NCBI RefSeq assembly: GCF_016862575.1
Contig: NZ_BONF01000001.1
Location: 62,001-126,000, forward strand
Direction of reading: 5' to 3'
DNA: 64,000 bases
Origin: Catellatospora bangladeshensis
GTDB lineage: Bacteria > Actinomycetota > Actinomycetes > Mycobacteriales > Micromonosporaceae
Every line of letters starts with the position of its first letter. The first letter of the stretch is position 1. Both the position numbers and the translations under genes were made by a program. This document shows positions 1 through 8,028 of the stretch, one piece after another. A model generated the notes under the pieces. The model saw nothing but the letters and a program-made list of their open reading frames with translations, searched no databases and was not told where the DNA came from.

Positions 1-159
1 CTGGTCGCGGGCGGCCACTCCAACTCGGCGATCGCCGGGCAGCTGTTCATCAGCGAGGCCACGGTCAAATCGCACCTGGTGCAGGTCTTCGCCAAGCTCG
101 GCGTGGACAACCGCACCGCGGCCACCGCCGAGGGCCGCCGCCGCGGCGTCATCCGCTGA
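1..159 (+). CDS. LuxR-family regulator, C-terminal HTH (partial)
   Basis: Only the last 52 residues are inside the window; the frame is open from base 1 to the TGA at 157-159. They form a LuxR/FixJ-type helix-turn-helix: an AIAGQLFISEATVKSHL stretch (scaffold and recognition helix) followed by VFAKLGVDNRTAA, the usual end of this fold. The protein could be a two-component response regulator or a large stand-alone LuxR regulator; the N-terminal part that would decide this lies upstream. The gene ends 109 bases before the next start, with no strong terminator between. Confidence 0.85.
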   Translation: MVAGGHSNSAIAGQLFISEATVKSHLVQVFAKLGVDNRTAATAEGRRRGVIR

Positions 160-268
160 CCGGACTTGCTCCCTGCCACCGTCCCTCGGCCGGTGCGCGC
201 GGGATCGTGGCCGGATCGCAACTCGGCTGCCGTTGCCGGGGTGGCGCGGTGGCCCCACAGTGACGCCC

Positions 269-1126
269 ATGCGATGGACACGGGTGGCGATCGCACTGCT
301 GCTGGCGGCGGGCCTCACGGGATGCGGCCGGCCCGGCGAGCCGGTGCCGTGGGAGGTGACCGAGGTCGGCGACGCCGGTCCGGGCCGCGTGCAGATCCGC
401 GTGACGGGCGGGGAGGCGGAGGAGATCTGGCAGGTCTCCGACGAAGGCCACAACCTCGGCCGGGCCGAACGGGCGCGCCCGATGACGGCGTCGGTGTCGT
501 CCTGCGCGGGGCAGCTCTGCTACCGCGTCGTGACGGGCCTGCTCCGGGTGGAGACGGGCGGCGACGCCGCGGGCTGGACCACGGCCTGGCAGATCACCGG
601 CGCGGACTACACGCAGCTCGCCGCGGACTACATGCCGCTGGGCGCCCCGGCCACGCACCTGTCGTCGACCTCGGTGGTGGTGCACGAGGTGGCCGGCGGG
701 CGGCACGTGGTGTTCGTCGCCAACGGCCGCGACGGGCTGCTGCACCGCTCGGCCGACGGCCGCTGGCACCGGCTGGGCCTGCCCAAGGGCGGCGAGGGCT
801 GGTACTTCGCCGAGCCCCCGCGGCTGGCCTCCGAGCCGCCCCCGGCCGACCCGTCCTGGGTGGTCGCGGCACTGGTGACGGCGCTGCTGCTGGTCGCCGG
901 AGCGATCCCGCTCGCGGTACGCCGTGCCTGGCACCCGCGCGCCGTCCGGCTCACCGCGGGCACGGCCGTGGGCGGCGGGCTGCTGTCGTACGCGGCCTGC
1001 CACGTGCCCGGCGCGGGCATGTTCCCGCCCGAGTTCTACGCGGTCATCTTGGTCACGGCGATCGTGGTGACCGGGCTGGTGGTGATCCTCAACGGCATCG
1101 CCCACCACACCTCAGCGCCGCGCTGA
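269..1126 (+). CDS. Membrane-anchored lipoprotein of unknown function
   Basis: 285 residues from the ATG at 269. I chose this start because it opens a lipoprotein signal peptide: MRWTR, a hydrophobic stretch, then the lipobox LTGC with Cys19. A TTG twelve codons upstream would bury the signal. The middle (about 20-205) is soluble and probably extracytoplasmic; the last 85 residues hold three hydrophobic segments (around 207-230, 240-258 and 262-280). I recognise no catalytic motif. It lies tail to tail with the sugar permease gene, with only 18 bases between the stops. The product is inferred to be a cell-surface protein; the family is not recognised. Confidence 0.7.
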   Translation: MRWTRVAIALLLAAGLTGCGRPGEPVPWEVTEVGDAGPGRVQIRVTGGEAEEIWQVSDEGHNLGRAERARPMTASVSSCAGQLCYRVVTGLLRVETGGDAAGWTTAWQITGADYTQLAADYMPLGAPATHLSSTSVVVHEVAGGRHVVFVANGRDGLLHRSADGRWHRLGLPKGGEGWYFAEPPRLASEPPPADPSWVVAALVTALLLVAGAIPLAVRRAWHPRAVRLTAGTAVGGGLLSYAACHVPGAGMFPPEFYAVILVTAIVVTGLVVILNGIAHHTSAPR

Positions 1127-1144
1127 CCCGCCGCCGCGGGCGGA

Positions 1145-2383
1145 TCAGCGGCCGTGCGAGGTGCGCGAGCGCTGCACCAGGGCGTCGATGACGACGGCGG
1201 CCAGCAGCACCGTGCCGGTGACGATGAGGCGTACGTCGCTGGACAGGCTGAGCAGCTCCAGGCCGTTGGCGATGGCGCCGATCACCAGCGCGCCGAGCAG
1301 CGGTGCGTAGCGGCGGGTCCGGCCGCCGAACAGGCTGGTGCCGCCGATGACCGCGGCGGCGATCGCGTTGATCAGCGTCTCGCCGCTGCCGGACTGCTGG
1401 TTGGCGAAGCCCAGCCGCATCGCCGCGACCACGCCGCTGACCGCCGCCAGCGTGCTGCACAGCGCGAACACCGAGATCCGGATCGCGTCCACGTTGATGC
1501 CCGCGCGCCGGGCCGCCTCGATGTTGCCGCCCACCGCGAAGATCTTGCGGCCGTACCCGGTGCGCCGCAGCAGCCAGTCGAAGAACACCACGATCAGCAC
1601 CATGAACACGAACGTCCACGGCACGCCCCGGTCCAGGTACAGCTTCAGGACGATGACCTCCAGCAGCACGAACAGCGCCACGGCCACCGCGACCGGCAGC
1701 CACAGCGGCATCACGGGCAGCCCGGCCGCGCTCCGGCGGCGCCGCGTCATCAGGTTGAACACCAGGTAGAGCACCGGGACCAGGGTAGCCAGCAGCAGCG
1801 CCAGCCAGCGCGGCACGAACGAGAACTGCGCCCAGCGCACCAGCGTGCCCGCCGGGGGCAGGTTGATGGTGCCCTGCTCGCCGAGCACCCGCAGCTGTAC
1901 GCCCTGCCAGATGAGCAGGCCGGCCAAGGTCACGATGAACGAGGGCACCCCGATCCGGGCGAAGATGGTGCCCTGCAGCGCGCCGATGAGCGTGCCCACG
2001 AGCACCGCGATCAGCACCGCGAGCAGCGGGGCGGAGGCGTGGTTGACGTGGGTGACCAGCAGCACCGCGGCGGCCAGGCCGCTGACCGAGCCGATGGACA
2101 GGTCGATCTCGCCGAGCATCAGCACCAGCGTGATGCCGGTGGCCATGATGCCCAGCGCGGCGATCTGGAGGCACAGGTTGACCAGGTTGAACGCGTTGAG
2201 GAAGGTCGGGTTCAGGCTCTGGAACACGACCACGATCAGGACCAGGCCGATGATGATGGGCAGCGAGCCGATGTCGCCGGTGCGCAGCGTCTGCAGCCAG
2301 CCGCCGACCGCCTCCTTCGGGGTGCTCAGCTCGGTCGCCGGGGTGGGCGGGGGCACCGCCGGGTCGGTCACGGGATCGGTCAT
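1145..2383 (-). CDS. Sugar ABC transporter permease, XylH type
   Basis: 412 residues with about ten hydrophobic segments, the BPD_transp_2 fold seen in ribose/xylose permeases. It forms the membrane channel for sugar uptake with the ATPase and binding protein encoded upstream. The ATG at 2383 overlaps the ATPase stop by four bases (ATGA), so translation is coupled. The reading frame runs further upstream, but that part lies inside the ATPase gene. A hydrophilic Pro-rich N-terminal tail of about 25 residues and a long central cytoplasmic loop with basic residues (MTRRRRSAAG) are as in XylH relatives. Xylose or a related pentose is the likely substrate by family; the sequence alone does not fix it. 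Confidence 0.88.
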   Translation of the reverse strand: MTDPVTDPAVPPPTPATELSTPKEAVGGWLQTLRTGDIGSLPIIIGLVLIVVVFQSLNPTFLNAFNLVNLCLQIAALGIMATGITLVLMLGEIDLSIGSVSGLAAAVLLVTHVNHASAPLLAVLIAVLVGTLIGALQGTIFARIGVPSFIVTLAGLLIWQGVQLRVLGEQGTINLPPAGTLVRWAQFSFVPRWLALLLATLVPVLYLVFNLMTRRRRSAAGLPVMPLWLPVAVAVALFVLLEVIVLKLYLDRGVPWTFVFMVLIVVFFDWLLRRTGYGRKIFAVGGNIEAARRAGINVDAIRISVFALCSTLAAVSGVVAAMRLGFANQQSGSGETLINAIAAAVIGGTSLFGGRTRRYAPLLGALVIGAIANGLELLSLSSDVRLIVTGTVLLAAVVIDALVQRSRTSHGR

Positions 2384-3216
2384 CGGGCGCCGCCCTCCGG
2401 GCCGCCGGCCGTCAGCGGGTCGTCGCCGGAGGTCTGCTCCCGCAGCCGGGCCACCCGCTCGCTCACCACGTTCTGCGTCGCGCCGGTGATCGCCGCGATG
2501 ATCTGCTCGTTGCTGACCTCGCCGATGCGGAACTCGCCGTTGTTGCGGCCCAGCCGCAGCACCACGACCCGGTCCGCGACAGCCTGCACGTCCACCATGT
2601 TGTGGCTGATCAGGACCACGCCCAGGCCGCGGTCGCGCAGCCGCTCGATGAGGTTGAGCACCTGCGCCGTCTGCGCCACGCCGAGCGCGGCGGTGGGCTC
2701 GTCGAGCAGCACCACCTTCGGGTCGCCGAGCAGCGACCGGGAGATCGCCACGGTCTGCCGCTGGCCGCCGGACAGGGACGCGACGGGCAGCCGTACGCTC
2801 GGGATCCGCGCGGCCAGCTCGCGCAGCAGGTTGCCGCTGCGCCGCTCCATCTCCACCTCGTCCAGCGCCGCGCCCCGCTTGAGCTCGCGCCCCAGGAACA
2901 GGTTGTTGACCACGTCCAGGTTGTCGCACAACGCCAGGTCCTGGAACACGGTGGCGATGCCCAGCTCCTGAGCCGCGTGCGGGCTGTCCACCCGCACCTC
3001 GCGCCCCGCGAACGTGATGGTGCCGCTGTCCGGCGGCCCCACCCCGCAGATCACCTTGACCAGCGTCGACTTGCCGGCCCCGTTGTCCCCGACCAGCGCG
3101 ACCACCTCACCGGCGGCCACGTCCAGGTCCACCTCGGTCAGCGCCTGCACCGCCCCGAACCGCTTGCTGATCCCGCGCAGCGACAGGATCGGCTCCCTCG
3201 CCCCGCTCACCGCCAC
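2380..3216 (-). CDS. Sugar ABC transporter ATP-binding protein, single domain
   Basis: 278 residues with one nucleotide-binding domain: Walker A GDNGAGKST (about 43-51), Q-loop in VFQDLALCDN, signature LSGGQRQ, Walker B VVLLDEPTAALG and a switch His in LISHNM. Many sugar ATPases of this group (RbsA, XylG of enterics) carry two fused domains of about 500 residues; this is the short actinobacterial form, which must dimerise. It energises the XylH-type permease. Middle gene of a three-gene minus-strand operon: 7 bases after the binding protein and a 4-base overlap with the permease. Confidence 0.92.
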   Translation of the reverse strand: MAVSGAREPILSLRGISKRFGAVQALTEVDLDVAAGEVVALVGDNGAGKSTLVKVICGVGPPDSGTITFAGREVRVDSPHAAQELGIATVFQDLALCDNLDVVNNLFLGRELKRGAALDEVEMERRSGNLLRELAARIPSVRLPVASLSGGQRQTVAISRSLLGDPKVVLLDEPTAALGVAQTAQVLNLIERLRDRGLGVVLISHNMVDVQAVADRVVVLRLGRNNGEFRIGEVSNEQIIAAITGATQNVVSERVARLREQTSGDDPLTAGGPEGGAR

Positions 3217-3223
3217 CCCCGGC

Positions 3224-4309
3224 TCAGGTCAGGCCCGCCGCCTGGCAGGCGGCCGCGTACGTCTGGGTGCAGATCTGCTCGACCGTGTACAGCTTGTCCG
3301 CGACCACGGTGTCCTTGATGTTCTGCTTGTTCACCGCCTGCGGCTCCAGCAGGAACGAGGGCACGTCCACCGCGCCGTTGTTCACGGTCCGGTCCGTCGT
3401 CGGCTTCTCGCCCTTGACCAGCGCGACCGCCAGCTCCGCGGCCTTGTCGGCCTCCGGCTGGAACGCCTTGTAGACGGTCATGTACTGGTCGCCGTTGACG
3501 ATGCGCTGGATCGCGGCGAGTTCGGCGTCCTGGCCCGTGGTGGGCGGCACCGGGTTCATGCCCGCGGCGCGCATGGCCGAGATCGCCCCGCCGGCGGTGC
3601 CGTCGTTGGCGGCGTACACCCCGACGAACCCGTCCTTGCCGAGCTGCGAGATCTGCCCCTCCATGAAGCGCTGCGCGTTCTCCGGCTTCCACTCCGGCGT
3701 GAAGAAGTCGGGCGTCGGCACGGTCTTGAAGCCGGAGGTGTCCAGCACCGAGTGGGCGCCCTTGTTGAACTGCTTGGCGTTGTTGTCCGTCGGCGAACCG
3801 TTGATCATGACGATGTTGCCGGCCGTCTTGCCCAGCTCCTTGAGCCGGTTGACCAGCGACTCGCCCTGCAGTTGCCCGACGCGCTCGTTGTCGAAGGAGA
3901 TGTAGTAGTCCACCGGCGCGTTCTGGATGAGCCGGTCGTACGAGATCACCGGCACGTTCTTCGACTTCGCCAGCGACACGATGGTGGCCGCCGCGGCGCC
4001 GTCGACCGGGTCGAGCACCAGCACCTGCGCGCCGTTGTTGAGCGCCGCCTCGGCCTGCTGCTGCTGGCGGCTCTGGTCCTGCTGGGCGTTGCTGTAGATG
4101 ACCTCGCAGTCGGCGCACAGCTCCTTGACCTTGGCCTCGAAGAGCGGCCGGTCGTGCTGCTCGTACCGCGTGGTCTGCGACTCCGGGAGCAGCAGCGCGA
4201 TCTTCCCGCCGCTCGCCGACCCGGACTGCGAACCGCCGCTCTCACACGCGGCCGCACCGAACGCGACCAGGAGAACGGCGACGCCAACGGCGAGACGCCG
4301 CCAAATCAT
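3224..4309 (-). CDS. Sugar ABC transporter substrate-binding lipoprotein, XylF type
   Basis: 361 residues beginning with a lipoprotein signal (MIWRRLAVGV, lipobox AAAC with Cys22), then a Gly/Ser linker and a periplasmic-binding-protein type 1 fold (Peripla_BP_4). Features shared with xylose/ribose binders include IALLLPESQTTRYEQHD near the start, LVLDPVDGAAAATIV, and a late YAANDGTAGGAI segment at the hinge. It captures the sugar outside the membrane and passes it to the permease. It is the first gene of the operon, which fits the usual need for more binding protein than permease. No repressor gene adjoins the operon; the regulator is not identified here. Confidence 0.9.
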   Translation of the reverse strand: MIWRRLAVGVAVLLVAFGAAACESGGSQSGSASGGKIALLLPESQTTRYEQHDRPLFEAKVKELCADCEVIYSNAQQDQSRQQQQAEAALNNGAQVLVLDPVDGAAAATIVSLAKSKNVPVISYDRLIQNAPVDYYISFDNERVGQLQGESLVNRLKELGKTAGNIVMINGSPTDNNAKQFNKGAHSVLDTSGFKTVPTPDFFTPEWKPENAQRFMEGQISQLGKDGFVGVYAANDGTAGGAISAMRAAGMNPVPPTTGQDAELAAIQRIVNGDQYMTVYKAFQPEADKAAELAVALVKGEKPTTDRTVNNGAVDVPSFLLEPQAVNKQNIKDTVVADKLYTVEQICTQTYAAACQAAGLT

Positions 4310-4377
4310 GCGAACCCCCTTACAGCCGGCTCGCCGGGCGCGTCGGCACGGATAGGCGATACACCACCCTATATCTC

Positions 4378-4406
4378 ACCTATGCCCGCATATTCCCGTA
4401 TCGCAA
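4378..4406 (-). promoter_or_regulatory. Candidate promoter of the xylose-type ABC operon
   Basis: On the minus strand TTGCGA (4406-4401) and ATAGGT (4383-4378) are separated by 17 bases, about 70 bases before the ATG at 4309. The region is clearly richer in A/T than its surroundings. This is pattern recognition only. Confidence 0.35.
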
Positions 4407-4423
4407 AAACCCGATGATCACGA

Positions 4424-4492
4424 CGATCTTGCGCGAAGTGTTAGGGATATGCCCGATATAGCCGTGTCGCACCCACAGCTCGCGCAAGATCG
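4424..4492. repeat. Palindrome with 13-bp arms between two genes
   Basis: CGATCTTGCGCGA (4424-4436) is exactly inverted at 4480-4492 as TCGCGCAAGATCG, with a 43-base centre. It lies upstream of the ABC operon and 42 bases downstream of the MerR stop codon at 4535. It could end MerR transcription, but the long centre makes it look more like one of the dispersed palindromic elements seen elsewhere in this window; its core differs from theirs. Confidence 0.55.
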
Positions 4493-4534
4493 CCGCCGCG
4501 CTGGGGCGCGCCGCGCCGGCGGGGCGGGGTCCCG

Positions 4535-5353
4535 TTACGCGGGGGTGATGGGGACTTGGAGTTCGGTTATGCCGGTTTCGGGGGAGTCGGGGTGGTAGTC
4601 GAGGTAGACCTCGCGGTGGTAGCCGAGGGGGCGGTAGCCGTGTTGTTCGATCCAGCGGGCCAGGGTCTGGATGCTGGCGAGGACGTCGTCCATGGGGCCG
4701 TGGTGGATCAGGGTGGCGGCGTGGACTTCGGGGAGGTCGACGACGGTGAAGTCGTGGGCGGGGTCGGGGGCGTCGGCCACCTGCATCGCGGCGTGGACGA
4801 GGACGTTGTCGCCGTCGGGTTCGTAGTAGGCGATGGCGGGGGCGCCGAGGGGCGTGATGCCGGCCTTGTCGAGGCGGCGCATCAGCTCGGGGTAGAGCGG
4901 GGAGATGACGGGGCCGATGTGGGCGGGGATGTAGCCCTCGGCGACGGCGGTCAGCTCGGCGACGCGCAGCGGGGCGATCTGCTTGACGGTGACGTCCTGG
5001 GTGGGCATGCGGCCCTCCTCCTCGATCATCCGGAGTCTCGCCTCGACCATGGCCAGGCGCGCGGTGTCGGCGGCGACCTGGGCGGCCAGCTCCTCGCGCC
5101 GCAGGCGCAGCATGCCGCGCAGTTCGGCGACGTCGAGCCGGTCGTCGAGGATGGCCTGGACCTGCTGGAGCGTGAAGCCGAGGTCCTTCAGCGCGACGAG
5201 CTTGTTGAGCCGCCACAGCTGCTCCGCACGGTAGAGCCGGTAGCCGCTGGCGGGGTCGACGGACGCCGGCGGGAGCAGCCCGATGGCGTCGTAGTGGCGC
5301 AGCATGCGGACCGACACGCCGCCGAGCTTGGCGAAGTCTCCGATGGTGAACAT
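4535..5353 (-). CDS. MerR-family regulator with GyrI-like effector domain
   Basis: 272 residues. The N-terminal winged helix-turn-helix (about 1-70, MFTIGDFAKLGGVSVRMLRH, then GYRLYRAEQLWRLNKLVALK) is followed by a coiled-coil dimerisation helix (75-115) and a C-terminal GyrI/AraC-effector-binding-like domain (about 120-270), the layout of BltR/BmrR-like multidrug sensors. The ATG at 5353 is used because a longer frame (to 5428) would run through the MerR-type operator and to the edge of the next gene's terminator. No transporter is adjacent, so the target may be only itself or distant. Its own promoter carries a 17-bp palindrome in a stretched spacer, the hallmark of MerR autoregulation. Confidence 0.9.
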   Translation of the reverse strand: MFTIGDFAKLGGVSVRMLRHYDAIGLLPPASVDPASGYRLYRAEQLWRLNKLVALKDLGFTLQQVQAILDDRLDVAELRGMLRLRREELAAQVAADTARLAMVEARLRMIEEEGRMPTQDVTVKQIAPLRVAELTAVAEGYIPAHIGPVISPLYPELMRRLDKAGITPLGAPAIAYYEPDGDNVLVHAAMQVADAPDPAHDFTVVDLPEVHAATLIHHGPMDDVLASIQTLARWIEQHGYRPLGYHREVYLDYHPDSPETGITELQVPITPA

Positions 5354-5363
5354 GTCGAGAACC

Positions 5364-5394
5364 ACCCTGGGGCCTGACATCGTGTCAGGGTCAA
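5364..5394 (-). promoter_or_regulatory. MerR-type autoregulatory promoter/operator
   Basis: Read on the minus strand, TTGACC (5394-5389) is followed by a 19-base spacer and CAGGGT (5369-5364). The spacer holds the palindrome CCTGACA-TCG-TGTCAGG (5373-5389). A 19-20 base spacer filled by a dyad is the classic MerR-activated promoter. The -10 ends about 10 bases before the ATG, so the leader is very short. Confidence 0.75.
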
Positions 5395-5430
5395 GCCCAT
5401 CCTCGCGTACCGCATCGGGTCCGGGCATGG

Positions 5431-5466
5431 CGAGAGGCCCGGATCAACGCTGATCCGGGCCTCTCG
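5431..5466 (-). terminator. Hairpin terminator after the M23 peptidase gene
   Basis: Perfect 16-bp stem (CGAGAGGCCCGGATCA and its inverse) around a 4-base loop ACGC, 34 bases past the peptidase stop. There is no T-run, as is common in actinomycetes. Confidence 0.8.
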
Positions 5467-5500
5467 TCGGGGGGATGGGTCGGGGTATGGGGGACGACTG

Positions 5501-6316
5501 TCAGCAGGAGGTCTGGATGCCTCGGTCAGCCAGCCAGCCGTCGGGGTTGATCTGGTTCCACATGCTGCCCTTGTGCACCTCGAAGTGCAGGTGCGGGCCG
5601 GTCGAGTCGCCGGTGGAGCCCTCGTAGCCGATGACGTCGCCGGCCTTGACCTCGTCGCCGACGGCGACGGCGTCACGGGACATGTGGGCGTAGTGGGTCA
5701 GGTAGCCGTTGTGGTGGTCGACCACGACGGAGATGCCGTAACCGCTGTACGCCCAGCCGGTGCTGACGACGGTGCCCTTGCCGACGGCCCGGATGGGGGT
5801 GCCGTTCGGCATGGCGAAGTCGATGCCGGCGTGCAGCACGCCCCAGCGCTGGCCGAAGCAGGAGGTGACCTGCGCGCCCTTCATGGGCACCACCCAGGCG
5901 GGCGGCTTGGGCGCGGCGGGCTTCGGCTTGGGCGCGGCTGCCTTCTTCACCGTCGCCTTCGGCTTGGGCGACGCCGAGGGGGAGCTGCTGGGGGAGGCGC
6001 TGGGCGACGCCGACGGGGTGACCGTCGGCACCACACGCTGGGCGCGGGTCGCGGCGTCGGCGATCGCCTGCCGCTGGGTCTCCCAGGCGGACACGTTCGT
6101 GATCGCCTGGGTCTCGGTGGGGGTCTCGCCGCCGTCGGCGTTCGCCGCGCTGATGAGCCCGAATGCGCTGACCCCGGCCAGGGCCGTCACGGCCAGAGCC
6201 AGGCGGGAGTGCCGGGCCAGGCCACCGCGAACCATTCCGCCGGTCTGGGCGAGGCGGTCACGGCTCTTGTCGAGGGTGCCGGGGACGCTGTGCTTGCCAC
6301 GTCTGAAGTAAGTCAC
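5501..6316 (-). CDS. M23-family peptidoglycan endopeptidase, secreted
   Basis: 271 residues. A long basic N-terminal region leads to a hydrophobic segment (about 38-57, LALAVTALAGVSAFGLISAA) that works as signal peptide or anchor; then a helical stretch, a low-complexity linker of SPSASPSSSPSASPKPK and AAPKPKPAAPK type (about 100-138), and an M23/LytM domain (about 140-265). Zinc ligands are visible in HAGIDFAMP (H and D) and in HLHFEVH (second His). It should cleave peptide cross-links of the cell wall during growth or division. The C-terminal end WLADRGIQTSC is unusual only for its final Cys. Single-gene unit with a strong terminator and a leader region of about 180 bases. Confidence 0.92.
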   Translation of the reverse strand: MTYFRRGKHSVPGTLDKSRDRLAQTGGMVRGGLARHSRLALAVTALAGVSAFGLISAANADGGETPTETQAITNVSAWETQRQAIADAATRAQRVVPTVTPSASPSASPSSSPSASPKPKATVKKAAAPKPKPAAPKPPAWVVPMKGAQVTSCFGQRWGVLHAGIDFAMPNGTPIRAVGKGTVVSTGWAYSGYGISVVVDHHNGYLTHYAHMSRDAVAVGDEVKAGDVIGYEGSTGDSTGPHLHFEVHKGSMWNQINPDGWLADRGIQTSC

Positions 6317-6618
6317 GGGGGTTGGGGGCCTTCCGTCATCGCCGTTGATACGGGAGCGCCCATATTGCCTGCTCAGTGAGGCTACTCACCAGCGCAGTCA
6401 GGAATCATCTGCCCTGAAGGGTGAACTTTCCTCCCCTTCTAGGGGCTTGCCGGGTGTTTCGTCACCTCTTGCGATCCTGTGATATGGCTCACATCATGTC
6501 CGTATTGCTGGCATTTACCCCTACGGGCTGACCGCATTCTGCGCCCGTTTTATGCAATCAAAGCTCCCTTCAGGCTGCCAAAACAGCACTAAACGGAGCT
6601 TTGATCTTGAGGGTTTTT
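6317..6618. other. Intergenic region between M23 peptidase and P450
   Basis: 302 bases without a gene. It holds the promoter and leader of the peptidase (minus strand) and, near 6557-6605, the P450 terminator. I looked for a c-di-AMP (ydaO-type) riboswitch, which often precedes actinobacterial cell-wall hydrolases, and could not match its conserved cores. Confidence 0.6.
6557..6605 (-). terminator. Stem-loop after the P450 gene
   Basis: ATCAAAGCTCC (6557-6567) pairs with GGAGCTTTGAT (6595-6605) around a 27-base loop, just past the P450 stop codon. It is A/T-rich compared with the neighbourhood. Confidence 0.55.
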
Positions 6619-7800
6619 TCAGTGCAGCATGACGGGCAGCCGATCCAGGCCGCGTAGCAGCGCTCCGGGACGCCATGCCAGCTCGTCCAGCGGCTGCGCC
6701 GCGCGCAGCTTCGGGAAGCGCTCCAGCAGGCCGGTGAACGCGATCTGCCCCTCCAGCCGGGCCAGCGGCGCGCCCAGGCAGTAGTGGATGCCGTGGCCGA
6801 AGGCCAGGTGCTGGTTGTCCGTGCGGGCCGGGTCGAAGCGCTCCGGGTCCGCGAACGCGGCCGGGTCGTGGTTGGCCGACAGCAGGCTGATCATGACGAC
6901 CGCGCCGGCCGGGACGGTCACCCCGTCGAACTCCACCGGCTCGGTCGCCATCCGGATGGTGGACGTCTTCACCGGGCTCTCGAAGCGCAGGAACTCCTCG
7001 ATCGCGGGGGAGAGCTGCTCGGGATACGCGCGCAGCTGCGCCATCCGGTCGGGGTGACTCAGCAGCAGGTAGACGCCGTTGCCGATGAGGTTGACGGTGG
7101 TCTCGTGGCCGGCGAGCAGCAGCAGGAACACCAGCGAGGTCAGCTCGTCCTCGGAGAGCCGGTCGCCCTCGTCAGCCGCCGAGATCAGGCCGGACAGCAG
7201 CGCGTGGTCGGGCTCGGCGCGCTTGCGCGCGATCAGCTCGCGCACGTAGTCGTTCATCGAGGTGGCCGCCGCCAGCGCGTCGCCCTGTGCGAGCGCGCTC
7301 GCGATGATGGTGTTCGACCAGGTCCGGAAGCTGTCCCGGTCGTCGATGGGCACGCCGAGCAGCTCGCAGATGACCTGCAGCGGCAGCGGGAACGCGTACT
7401 CGCCGATCAGGTCGACCTCGTCGCGCCCGGCGAAGCCGTCGAGCAGCTCGTCGGAGATGCGCTGCACGTCGGGGCGCAGGTCGGCGATGCGCCGCGCGGT
7501 GAACACGGAGGAGACCAGCTTGCGCAGCCGGGTGTGGTTGGGCGGGTCGGCGCTGAGCATGTGCGAGTCCATCGCCTTGCGCAGGTCGTCCGGCCAGCCG
7601 CCGCTGGTCCGGACCGGGGCGTCCTTGATGTTCTTGCTCAGCCGGGGGTCGTTGAGCGCGCGGCGGGCGTCGTCGTAGCGCGTGATGAGCCAGGCGTTGA
7701 GGTTCGGGCCCAGCGGGATCTCGTGAGCCGGGCTGTCCTCGCGCAGCCGGGCGTTGATCGGGTGCGGATCGGACGTCGCCTCAGGACCGAACGGATGCAT
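6619..7800 (-). CDS. Cytochrome P450 (CYP107-like)
   Basis: 393 residues, normal for a soluble bacterial P450. Seen in sequence: I-helix oxygen-binding motif AGHETT (230-235), K-helix ExxR as EFLR (269-272), and heme-ligand loop FGHGIHYCLG with Cys341 as the axial ligand. The overall pattern (MLSADPPNHTRLRKLV, LAFGHGIHYCLGAPLARLE) is that of the CYP105/107 group, which oxidise macrolides, steroids or xenobiotics. It would need a ferredoxin and reductase; none is adjacent, the nearest candidates being the 3Fe-4S-like domain and FAD reductase near 16.6-18.9 kb, which need not be partners. It is monocistronic and divergent from ppdK across 228 bases. The substrate cannot be told. Confidence 0.93.
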   Translation of the reverse strand: MHPFGPEATSDPHPINARLREDSPAHEIPLGPNLNAWLITRYDDARRALNDPRLSKNIKDAPVRTSGGWPDDLRKAMDSHMLSADPPNHTRLRKLVSSVFTARRIADLRPDVQRISDELLDGFAGRDEVDLIGEYAFPLPLQVICELLGVPIDDRDSFRTWSNTIIASALAQGDALAAATSMNDYVRELIARKRAEPDHALLSGLISAADEGDRLSEDELTSLVFLLLLAGHETTVNLIGNGVYLLLSHPDRMAQLRAYPEQLSPAIEEFLRFESPVKTSTIRMATEPVEFDGVTVPAGAVVMISLLSANHDPAAFADPERFDPARTDNQHLAFGHGIHYCLGAPLARLEGQIAFTGLLERFPKLRAAQPLDELAWRPGALLRGLDRLPVMLH

Positions 7801-8028
7801 GCTGGAACGTTACCAATCGATGTCCGGTTTCGATGCCCCGTGCGAGTGAACGGCGGGTTGCCCGGTTCGCCCCACGGATGCGCGGTGTTGCGCGTGGAAA
7901 CGCTCCCGGAAAACCGTACGAACGGCACAAGTGTCGATACCTGTGCCATACGTCACCAGCTCCTCCTAAATTCCCTGACCGGCCGTTAAGGTCCGCGCAA
8001 GACTGGTTGTCGAGGAGTGGGGGTCACG

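Noticed and set aside
5353-5428. Longer start for the MerR gene at 5428
   Set aside because: It would include the MerR promoter dyad in the coding region and reach the terminator of the upstream gene.
6317-6500. Possible c-di-AMP (ydaO) riboswitch before the M23 peptidase
   Set aside because: The leader length and gene type fit, but the conserved GGGUGAAUC-like and CAGCUAACCUCG-like cores are not present in the reverse complement.
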